From: Lineus longissimus
Lineage: Eukaryota > Nemertea > Pilidiophora > Heteronemertea > Lineidae
Direction of reading: 5' to 3'
NCBI RefSeq assembly: GCF_910592395.1
Contig: NC_088319.1
Coordinates: 5,830,001 to 5,894,000, forward strand
Length of the DNA: 64,000 bases
In this document: positions 39,301 through 51,300 of the stretch, piece after piece
Numbering within the stretch: the first letter of the stretch is position 1
Layout of the letters: every line of letters starts with the position of its first letter
The notes under the pieces: generated by a model
The model's input: the letters and a program-made list of their open reading frames with translations, nothing else
The model's database searches: none
What the model was told of the DNA's origin: nothing
Program-made: the position numbers and the translations under genes

Positions 39301-42300
39301 TGTCTTCATCACTTGGTTTCAAGCCTGAAAATATTGGGGTGGTCAAAGACATTGTCTGGCACCAAACTGTGACTTATCTGTCGTATTGCCAGGCACAAAC
39401 CAAAATTGTGTTAGATAGTAAAACCCAAACTGTCTGACACCTTGTCGGGTTGCTACTAGTATCAACATAATTTTCAGGTTTGGGGTTACCTTGGAAAACT
39501 GGCACATCAATGTCAAACAGATCTGTCTGAATGGCAATTTCTCGGACTTCTGGTTCTGCCTGACAGCCAATATCCCCGGTGCAGGAGGTTGTCTGTGAAC
39601 CTTTGTTCCGAGACCCAGTGACAATATTGACCTGGACAGCCTTGGCAAACCGCATGGAGACTGAGGAGCCAACTTGTGTCCCAATGGCAAAGGTTTCAGG
39701 GTGTTCCTGCAAAGATAAGAAATAGAATTGAGGCTATTGTTCGGGGGATGTTGTTTACATTAACTTTCACTACATTATTAATGCAGCTAATTTTTATTAC
39801 AAGATTGTGGGATTAATCCATCCTCTGATTTATTAGTCTACACTGTTCGGGACATTTATCTATGTAAATATGATCACCCAATATAACCAGTTTTTGTAGA
39901 GCCACACCCTGAAGTCAGTTAATAGTAAGCTTATGACACATGGGGCTGGGTTATGATTGAACATACTTGTGGCAAAACCTCCAACTCGTCTAAACTCTGT
40001 GGCAGTACTGCATCCTCTATCAGGTGATTGCCAACCTCCTCAAATCGGCCTTCATCAGCCATCACAAAACCATCATCCTGCTCAGCTGCCTCATCCGCCT
40101 CCTCTCCATACAACACGTTGTATCCCGCTACCGCCTCTGCTACAGCCTACGAAATGAGAAACAAATATTTTAAATAGAAGGCCTATCATAATTGACTAAT
40201 AGGAGTAGGACTTTTGTATTTGACTTGCTCCTACAGCTGAAGGTAGCCTAGTAGGTGCAGTCGTGCAGTATCAATTATGAAAATTATCAAGTTGTAGTCT
40301 TAAAAGGTCCTCAGGCCCCAGCAACACCACATCCTACACTTCACCATGCCTACCCCATGGTCATGCACTCGAGATGGAGGTATTCCTAGCCTAGGCCTAT
40401 GGCCACGGGGTATAATTTATACCTACTATACTGATTTCATAATAAATAATAATCACCTGCTGATGTGCCCTCTTCTGCACAGCTGACCGCGGCGCACTGG
40501 TCGTAGGCGTACCATCCATGGCATCGCCTTCACCATGACTGAAGAGTGTAGGGAAGGCACCTGGCTTCAACAGGCGTTTTTTAGGGTCAAATCCTATCGC
40601 ACGGCATATGGCTGGGTCCAGCAGGTAATCTCCGGCAACGAAGTGCTTCGAACATACCCTCGCACCGAGAGACGGGACCCAAGAAGACGGACGATGCATG
40701 CGTCTTACCCATACTTTTCGGGCCTTCTTGTCGCGAGGAAAATTGTAATAACCGACCCCATCTACTTTCAACACCTTCGTTGAATCACTGCTGCAGTTTG
40801 GTGCGACGCAGTAAACCATTTTTGCTTTAGAACATGTAAAATAATTGGTTTTACATGGTAGGAACGGCGTGAACGCAACCAGAAAGTAGAATCAGCTGTC
40901 AGATGAATGAAAACAAAACTGGTCTCCTGTCTTGCGCAGGCATCTACAGCATGGCGTTTGTGTATGCAGGCAGTGGGATCAGTCTAACAATGACAGCACT
41001 AGTGACGTCACTCCTCATTTGGAATTCCCCAAAACCGCGAGAGTTTCCGAACGAAATACGAACTTTGCCGAAGCAAATTCACGCTGAGACAGGGCGGTTT
41101 ATTTGAATTTCTTTATTCCATGCGATATTTATGCAAATAAATTTACTACATTTGACATCTAAAGGTAACAAAAGGTTATCCTGATGTACTTTGATTAAGA
41201 TTAGGCCTAACTTTGGCATTTAACCTTTAACAGTTCCATTTCTTCATTAGACTTTAAAGTACTAACAGATCATTGTGGTGTGTATGGTATTTTCATTTGT
41301 GCAGTTGTTACAATATGTAGGCCACTTATTAGTAGTGTGGGATGAGTTTTAGAGATCGAATGTGAGACCTACTATTTTTGTCAAGAAAAGCCTGATTTTG
41401 AGATATCACAGGGAAATATCATGAGTTCATGAAAACGTTGATTAAATTGATTTTTAAAGTTCCATCTCAACTTGTGTCAAAAATGTTTAACTCGTCTCAT
41501 AATGAAAGCTATTGTACCTTTGTATTTTGAAAGAAAGAAAAATGAAATGTCAAACTTTCTCCAAATTATTTGATATCAGAATTGTGTAAAATATGGTGTT
41601 TTTTTATGGAATCTGATTAAAAAAGAAGCAATAATTGCTCTGCGATGTTAGCTCAGCAAAGTTTGTAGAAAATATAATTCTTCATCGTTTGATGCCAACT
41701 TTCTACCAACATCAAAATCTCAAGAAAAATCTTAGTTTCAAATTGTTGATATTTGTTATGATCTCAATGTTTTAAGAAATTGTACCAAAAATCTGATATA
41801 TTGTAATCTGCAAATCTGATCTTGTGGAAATGATACTCTGAAATAGATTGATATTTTTGGCTCACCGTAAGGGGAGTCTATATGATAGCGCTGTGTCCGT
41901 CGTCGTCGTCGTCGTCGTTGTCGTCGTCGTCGTCGTCGTCGTATCCTAACAGTGGCACGTTTCTTAACTGCTAGGGCTATGAACTTGAAACTTTGTACAC
42001 AGAATGCCCTAGGTCAGCTGACCTCTGACACTGATTTTCGGTCCGATCTGATTCTCTGTTTGGCCACCAGGGGGCCAAATGTCGATATCTAAAAAGTGTG
42101 ATATCTCGCTTATTAGTGACTTGTTTTCGATAAAACTTTTGTTGTAGGTACTCATAGCAAATATACATTTTATATGATACGGGTTTTTAATTTGACCTTG
42201 TTTTCAAGGTCACAGAGGTCATATGGCGTAAATGGGCCATTAGAGTGTAAACTATGGCACGTTTCTTAACCACTAAAGGTATGAACTTGAAACTTGGTAC

Positions 42301-45300
42301 ATATAACCCCCTATATCACATAGCCTCTGGTGCTGAATTTTAGTTCGATCTGATTCCCAACTTTGCCACCAAGGGGCCAAAAGTGGAAATCTAAAAAGTG
42401 TGCTATCTCGCTTATAAGTGACTTGTTTTCGATAAAACTTTTGTTGTAGGTACTCATAGCAAATATACATTTTATATTATACGGGTTTTTAATTTGACCT
42501 TGTTTATAAGGTCACAGAGGTCATATGGCGTAAATTGGCCATTAGAGTGTAAACTATGGCACGTTTCTTAACCACTAAAGCTATGAACTTGAAACTTGGT
42601 ACATATAACCCCCTATATCACATAGCCTCTGGTGCTGAATTTTGGTTCGATCTGATGCCTAACTTTGCCACCAGGGGGCCAAAAGTGGAAATCTAAAAAG
42701 TGTGATATCTCGCTTATTAGTGATTTGTTTTTGATGAAATTTTTATGGTAGGTTTTCCTAGCAAGGGTATATCACATATCATACGTGTTTTTGATTTGAC
42801 CTACTTTTCAAGGTCACAGAGGTCAAATGGCGTAAATTTGCCGTTTGAGTGTAACTTGGGCACGTTTCTTAACCAATAAAGCTATGAACTTGAAATTTGG
42901 TGCACCTGATTCCCTACATCATTTAACCTCTGACACCGAATTTCAGTCTGATCTGATTCTCGACTTGGCCACCAGGGGGCCAAAACTAAAAAAAGTAAAA
43001 AGTGCAATATCTCGCTTAATAGTGACTTTTTTCAATTCTATTTTTATGGTAGGTACTCAGAGCAAGGATACATCACATATCCTACGGTTTTTGATTTGAC
43101 CTTATTTTCAAGGTCACAGAGGTCAAATGGTGTGAATTGGCCGTTTGTGTGTAACTATGGCACGTTTCTTAACCACTAAAGCTATGAACTTTAAACCTGG
43201 TACACATGACTCCCTAGGTCAGATGACCTGTGACACTGATTTTCGGTCTGGTCTGATTCTTAACTGGGCCACCAGGGGGCCAAAACAAAAAATCTGAATA
43301 GTGCCATATCTCACTTATTACTGATTAGTTTTTGGTAAAAATGTTATGGTAGATACTCTTAGCAAGGATACATCACATATGATACGGGTTTTTGATTTGA
43401 CGTTCTTGTCAAGGTCGCAGAGGTCAAACGGCTTAAATTGGCCATTTTAGCGTAACTGTGGCACGTTTGTTAACCCCTAAGGCTATGAACTTGAGACTTT
43501 GTACAAAGGACCCTCTAGGTCAGCTGACCTCTGACCCTGAATTTCAGTCCGGTTTGATTCTCGACTTGGCCACCAGGGGGCCAAAAGTGAAAACCTAGAA
43601 AGTGTGATATCTCGCTTATTAGTGATTCGTTTTCAATAACATTTTTATGGTAGGTTCTCCTAGCAAGGATACATCACATATCATATGGATTGGTCGTTTG
43701 AGTGCAATATCTCGTTTATTAGTGACTTGTTTTTGATGATATTCTTATGGTTACCATAATGGTACTTACTCCAAGCAACGATACATCACATGTCATACCG
43801 ACTTTGGTTTGACCTATATACTATACATGTACAATGTTTCTTAACCTGGATGAATTCCAAAGCACCAAATATCTATACGGTGAGCACAATGGCCCCTGGC
43901 CGTTTCATTTATACTCTTATACCAAATTTCTTTTATCTATTTGAGCATTTGAATAACATGGTTGAGGAAAATGTTTGTGAGTTTGAACAGAACCCTTTTT
44001 TGGCAGAAGGGGTAAACAGAAAAAGTGTTCCTAAACTTTTTTAGGATAACAAATGTACCAGATACGTTTAATCATGATATCAATAATTGTGTTCTTGATT
44101 TCACGCACAAGTATAATCCCAAAGGATTTTATAAGTTCCTGCTCTGCTCTTTGGTGACCTGGAATTCGAATGTGCACATACGTTTTCTGGCTGATAATTA
44201 ATTGATGCTATGAATTGAAGTCATGTCAATTGCAGATTTAGGTATCGGGACAAGTGTATGTGTTGACGAAAAGCCATGGGATGACGACGTATTTCCATTT
44301 ACTCTGGTCGGTATAGCTGAGGCTGGTGTGATCAAGATAAAGGATGGTGCAGTCTACCTCAATGACAAGAAATTAGCCGATCTTTGCAAGTATCTCAAAC
44401 CAAAGAAGACAACAAACTATACACAGGCGATTACAAAAACGAATTGCTTGTTCAACATGGAGATTGGCAGAACCATATTCATGTGTATGAAGCTCTGTAA
44501 CCAGGCAGATATGTGTACAATGATGGAATGTGGCTCGGTGACGTTTGTTAAAGATGGCAAGTGTACTATCTCAAGCTCCAAGAATGGCAAAGCAATCTCC
44601 GTGAATATCATTAAGAGTTCAACAAAGAGAGCAGTTGACAGTGTGGCAGAGATCCAGACGCCCGATGGTAAGAAGACATGCCTTTCATACTAGCGTACAT
44701 GTACTTGATATTTTACACCATTTTAGAAGCATTACAACGCGCAGTCATACGATCCAGTCGAAAACCAATTTAGACCCCCAAAAAATTTTATGACATAGTA
44801 AACGCAAACTATACGTCAAATTCCCAAATTTCGATTCCATTAAAAACACCTTTCTGTGCCCACTTACAAAAGGTGAATAATTTTGAATTTCTACAAGTGA
44901 TTTGCACATAACTTACCAGTGTAAAGGTAGAAAATGTTCCCCTGGAAAAAGTGTCTGGGCTATTTTATTCCAACTTATTGTGGTTTTTGGTTCTATAAAA
45001 AAAGAGGCCGCCACAACCTCAGAGATTACGAAGCAAAATCGCATAGTAGAATACTTTGTTCCCTCACACATCTATACACCTATACAAAAAAATAAAAAGG
45101 TTATTTGTATAATGCGCTGATACAGCTCAGCATATACTTGCTGAGTGCAAAGCAGTTGAACTTGTGAACTAATAAACAGGATTTTACTCGGAATCTTTTT
45201 GAGGGCAATTTCCAACAATACTTCGTTGTATGCCTAGCATGTGCCACTCCTACTTTTTAGAGAATAGTGTTCAAATATTTGGTAAAGCTGTCGGAGCATG

Positions 45301-48300
45301 TGTTTGCCCAAACTTCTCATGGAATCCAGTGTAGCAGTTTAAATTGAATCATTTGGTATCCGTTTTAGGTTTACAACCAGGTCAAACATTGATTGTTGGC
45401 CCCCTCGACGGCAGTCAGGTCAACACAACTTATGGGTCAGATGCTTCCGTGGGGTTCAAGAAGTACATCCAGGATCCGAGTACCACAAAGACTCTGACTG
45501 AGCGGGTTTTGAAAGGAAGGTTAGCTATAAGTACACAATCAGCTTACCTCAAATTAGTGTGGGAACATGCCAAAATTCTGCAAAGATTCTGATACGATAA
45601 TATTGTGAGATTCGCTATGAAAATGACATTGGAAAATAGATTGAATGTCTTCGAGGATTTTGGCCTGAATTTTTTTCAAGTTTCGTTTATAACCTTTTGG
45701 GAATCTCATACGAAATGCTCTTCAGAATCATCCTTTATCAGCATTCCTGGACAAAATCAATCAAGAATCCTGTCCTCCCTGCCTCTAAAACTAATCACCC
45801 CATTAAGCAGCACAATGTTTGGATTCCACAAAACATGCGCGGTTTTAATAATGTCACCTTTTCAGGATTGTTTTGATGACCGAGAACAGCTTCTTCGTCA
45901 CTTCTGTCGGTCATGTGGCGATGCCAGGGCCCATTGTGGTATCCGTGGCTTACCTGGAGAAGCAAAAGACGGAAACTACCAGGCCAATGCTACTTCACTG
46001 GGATACCGGTAAGTCTTCATGACGCAAAAACCAAGGCAATCACGCACCATCTGTTCCATTTTTATCGTCGTCCCATCGACGTGGCAGTATACACTCTTAG
46101 AACTACAGAATGTATTGGTTTTTGAGCTTTTGAAAAACTTTTAATGGTTTTTCGGTCAACACTAATATGCACACCGTAGAGGATTAAAAAAACATCTAAG
46201 GGTTTATAACTGAACAACCTCCGAAAGTGTTGACCGAAAACCGTTCAAGGTTTAGTCAAAACCTTTATTTCTAAGAATGTATGGTTCCTCCTATCTCGTC
46301 GGTTTCTAATACGGTCGTTTTGCTATGAGTAATCCGAAAACCATTTTGAATTTTCACAAAGGTCTTAAAAGTTGGCTCTATCTTTTAACATCTAGTCTTC
46401 TTTAACAGGTAAGCTCTCCTGGCTGAGAAGCTCCAAGACCTGCACCTCCTACACTGGAACACAAGAATCCTTTGACACACCTAAACTCATCTTGAACACA
46501 CTAGTCTGCCAGACTCATTCCGTGACAGCTCCGTCGACCACACGCAGGAGGAGAGCGACCAGTGGTGGATTCTTTGACAAAGAGACACAATTTGTCCTGG
46601 CCGAGGTCAGCAATACGCTGATAAATAATCCACCAGTTGCTACAAAGGAACCGGTGCTTACCCTTGCAGAGGATTCAAGTGAGTATATATTTCACAAACG
46701 TCTTTCTTTGAAAACAACCACAAGTGAGTATTTTGCATACATCTTTCTTTCACAACAACCACATCTCTATTGAAGCATGTGTCCTGAAGCGCAAGGATCA
46801 GCGATGACTAACTGTAGTCTAATGTTCTGGACCCCATTAGTTGTTCAAAACAAGTTTTGTCACGAACGCTGGCGGGCTTATCTGAAGGAGATACCGCCAA
46901 GATAAGACAATGCCAGCGTTAGGGACAACATTTGTTTTGATGAACTAGGCCCTGCTGATTGTCGATATAAGTCAGTCAGCTGAGCACAAGCTTTTTCACC
47001 ATGCAAGAGCATCATAAGAAGCTAATGTGTAAACCATAGCTGACTGAATTGTTGCCATTAGAATTAAAGAAAAAACATTGAGATGAAACCACAGATAGAT
47101 ATGAAACCAGCAAGGTTTCTGTCTTTGCAGAACTTTAATTTTTACTGAGTTGCGAGACGTTTCTTTCTTTCATTCTCTAGGCATTTTATCTCGCACTCTC
47201 ACGGCCACAGACGAAGATGGTGACAAGTTCGTGTTTGCCATTGATGGAAGCAAACCCAAGCCAACTGGAACAGTGACCATTGCCCGTGACGGTAAACTAG
47301 AGTACTATCCCTGTATGGACTGTGTCGGCTTGGACACAGTGTATTACACTGTGACAGAGATTGACATGGGTGAAATCACACCACTGACTGCAACAGCATC
47401 CCTTGTCATCAAAGTGACTGATATCCCTGATGGACCAGAACTCTTCCTGTCTAAGAATGGTGCGGTCTTTTTTTCCATGGCGTCAACTATAAGTAATATC
47501 AACATGGTGAATGTGAGTATAGAATATTTTCGATGTTCAAATTTCCTAAAGCGCATGACTTCACGAGAGGATTTGAATCCAATAATATAAGTAAATAAAA
47601 AATAAATAAAGTTTATTGCCCTCCTAAAAGGAGAATAGCAATTACAGTAATACAATACGTTACACACAAACAGCATTTAAAATTATGCAGAAGTTAAGTT
47701 AATTAAAGGTCTTTAGCATAAGCTTTGTAAGCTTGAACGATTGTGACTTCGGGTTGCTGAAATCCCTCGCCGCCAGAAGGGTCCTGAGAGAATCCACGAC
47801 ACAACACTCCCCGCAAGGGAAATTGGAGGAGGGGGTGGATCCGCCCAGGGCCACCCCAACGGGATTAATCAAGTATTGAAGAAATACATGTATGCATGGA
47901 AAAGACATGCGTTGGCAAGTTGAAACCTAAACTTGAAAATGCATTTCTAACAGAGATTTGGCTTAAGGAATTAATACCGAGCTGGCGGTCATTGGTTGTA
48001 TAATCAAGACCGCTCGGGTAGACCGAAAATGCAGTCCAAAACCCGAGGCGCTTCGCCGAGGGTTTTGGACGTAATTTGAGGTCTACCCGAGCGGTCTTGA
48101 TTATACAACCAATGACCGACAGCGAGGTATTAATTTCTATTCTAAAAGGTTTCAAAATTAAACAAATTAAATACGATTTGAAAGGTATATATGTTCCGTT
48201 TTTGTCAAAGAATGATCCAGCCTGGTGTCCGGAACTCCGCCATATTGTTGCTTGTGAAGATGACGTCACGCAGCAAGGGAATTCCAAGTCTGCTAGCTCG

Positions 48301-51300
48301 ATTTCTGAATCCTGACTGACGACCTCGAAAGAGTCCTCGGGTATCCTCCCTACTTCACAAATCCCAATATCGGGGAATACTTCAAAATCTCGTGTTCTTG
48401 ACATTGTTTTGTGGGGCTGAGTCGTTGCTTCTTGGTGAAAATAATTCGTCTGCTAAAATTCAGAATTTTATACCTACCCAGGCGGTCATTGGTTACGATA
48501 CCAAGACCGCTCCGATCAAAACGAGGCGTAATGTATTTTGTATTAGAAACAATGATATACTGTGACTAAGGCCTTTTAGAATAGATGATTGTCAAGCTGT
48601 ATTATACAAATGTGTTAGATGAGCGTACTCATGCCCAGATGAAGCCAAAGGTATTTGACAGCGGAAATAACGGTTATGAATCTTTGAGGTGAACATAAGA
48701 TCGTAAAAATAATGGTTACCAGTAGTACTCACAGTTTAGTCTGTCATGTAGTATTATCCATATGGCTGTGTATTTTATCAGCTCCAATTTCTGTCCTTCA
48801 GGTGTCTGTAGAACAGTTCACGGGTTACAACTCTGCCTACCGTGACCTCGTGTTTCTTGCTGGAGCATACGACAGAGATAGTGATAATGTTTTGACCATT
48901 TCGTCTATTTATCCTCTGAATGGCAAGATTACTCTCGGAAAATCCATCCGCACCAAACCGACGTTTCCAAGCACCTGCTCAGACCTGACGGTAAGTCACA
49001 AAATAACGTTTGGTAAATTTTAGATAAATTGTGTTTTAGGAATTAATACCGAGCTGGAGGTCCTTGGCTGTAAAATACAGACCGCTCAGTTAAACCAAAA
49101 ATGCAGACCAAAATCCGAGGCGGAGCCGAGGGTTTCGGACGTGTTTTGAACTTACTATCCTGCATGCCCAAGGCATAAGCAGGGCCATTGAGTCATAAGT
49201 AAGTTTAGTTCTTTGAAAGTCACGCTGGTGTGTGAGCCTTTGATACTAGTGTATGTGGATACTCCCGGAACTAGTGTAGAAGTTTGAGATCCTAGGAGAG
49301 GAAATCCGGGAAACTGAGGATTCTATTATGAGCTTTAATCTCTGAGCAGTTGGCGGCCATGGCCTCGAACGAACCATATACCATGGTCTGTCTGCATACA
49401 ATATATGAGCTGGACACTTCTCTCTCCAGGTGGCGGGCTTTTTTACTCCTACACCTAACTCTCTATTTTACGGCGTGGTAGAATTTAGCAGTGTTAACTG
49501 CTTGGGATGCCAAAGCTGTTCGTAACACTTACGAGTATCATAACATCCATCTTTTACAGGATGCTGCTCTGCCGTGTACTGGCCTCAACTTACCCCACAA
49601 AGAGTCAAGACTCTCCTGGGTCTTGGTACGAATAACCTATAAACCCAATACCGGATTCTACGGCAAGGATAGCTTCGTGCTTAAGACCCTTGACAGCACG
49701 GGTCTGGAATCTAACAAAGTGATGGTTAACGTCTACATACTGCAGAACCCCTGCAAGAATTCTGGGACTTGTCAAGGTAATTAAATCCCATGTATAGACT
49801 GCAATTTTGTAAAATATCATGATTTGTTAATCAGAGCGAGGCACATGTGTGCTATCTTAAATGTATAGCATATGAGCAGCGTTGGTTAAGTTTAATTTCT
49901 TCGGAGTAGTTTTTTAAATCCCTGACATCCTTCTATAAAAGAGATATGGTTCCGTTATGGTTGCTCATCATTTTTTTGGACAAAATACTGTGCACACTCT
50001 TTGCAGAAGTAAAATTACTTCCCCGATTTATCTGAAAGAAATAAAATGTTACTGGCTCATTAACATGGCATGTAGCCCTCTATCATGTTCTGTTATAACG
50101 ATCCCATGACGAAATAATACTTTGGAGAAAAAATATCATATAACAATTACGATTTCAAATTGCAAAGAAGAAATAATAATTTTTGAATTTTGGAATGTCA
50201 ACTTTAAGGCCATGGGAATGATTAATCCTGTTTACCGTCCGAGAGATTTTTCATTATTCATTATCGGTTTACAGTCTGATTTACTGGTCAAAACACGCGA
50301 TTCAGCAAGTTCCAGTAAATGGAAATCAGGTCGGTCATCAACATGAGGCATTAAAAAAATGTCATTATTATGATGAAGAGCCTACCCTGCCAAGTTTTTA
50401 TTGTGTTTTTCAATCATTTAAGGTAAAGATGAACCACTGGAAGGATTATTTAAATAAAAAAATGATGGCAACAATAAAATAAATAATTTTTTTTTTAAAT
50501 AATGAAAATACATGTATTTCATGTTCGCTCAGAACCCATGCGGGAGGTGGACGGTAAACAGGATTAATAATTCCCATGGCCTAAAAAAGAAATGTTTTAT
50601 ATACTGATCAAATCTAAGACTTTCTTTGAAGAAAAGAATATTAAAATATAAAAATCAACAACTTTGAACATTTGAGATTTAACAGTTTTTGAGAACTTTC
50701 ACATAATTTTTGTGTCATTTGGCACCTTTCATGCCAACATTATGATTCATGCCAGATTTTGCCAATTCGTTGTTCACCTTCCACGAGAAACATCAGTAAA
50801 CACTCTATATTTTGGGAATCATGAGCCAGAAATATCCAATTTCTTACAAGATATTCGGGTAAACCTGGTGTCCTTCACCACCTACAAGAGTCCACATTTT
50901 GTGGTTTAGAGATATAAAGATTACTGCACTGTGTCTAGCATTATTGATACCCTTTTAGATAAGGTGTTTTGAGCCTTTCTTTTTATTTCTCAGGTCTACA
51001 AGACGACTTGAATTGTACTGACAGCCGCCGTGCCTTCGTCAAGTTTAAAGATTTTTACAACTGTTCCTGTAGTGTGGGCTGGGAAGGTCCTACCTGCGCT
51101 GTTGACCACGATGACTGTATCAATGTACCGTGTGCCTTCCCTTTCACTTGCGTTGACAAGCTCAATGGATTCGAGTGTGTATGTCCTGCTGACTGGCCAA
51201 ACTGTGAGACTGACCACCTAACCCTGCCAATTGTGTTCATTTTCTGCATGCTTGCAGTGTTTGCTGCTTGCCTTGGTCTCGCATTCTGGCTGTATAAGAA

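Larger units (their letters stand above)
34347..41226. mobile_element. Kolobok-type DNA transposon with THAP transposase and P2X7-ballast gene
   Basis: TTAA lies at both edges (34343-34346, 41227-41230). The termini begin AGGTCAAATGC and, inverted, AGGTTAAATGC. Kolobok elements are known for TTAA duplications and THAP-containing transposases, so termini and gene content agree. Two convergent multi-exon genes fill it. A further 21-bp inverted match with a full CRE (TGACGTCA) lies about 200 bp inside each end (34549-34569, 40991-41011). The element sits in intron 30 of the giant gene. TIRs are short and imperfect, so exact ends are provisional. Confidence 0.72.

Noticed and set aside
41977-43099. 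Recurring short ORFs (MYICYEYLQQKFYRK... and others)
   Set aside because: They recur with the 301-bp tandem unit and are by-products of the repeat.
41855-43740. CRISPR-like regular repeats
   Set aside because: Units are about 300 bp head-to-tail without spacers, in a eukaryotic intron; it is a satellite-type array.
47865-48404. 179-aa minus-strand ORF
   Set aside because: It spans the palindromic element and its flanks, has no domain, and its open state follows from low-stop repeat sequence.
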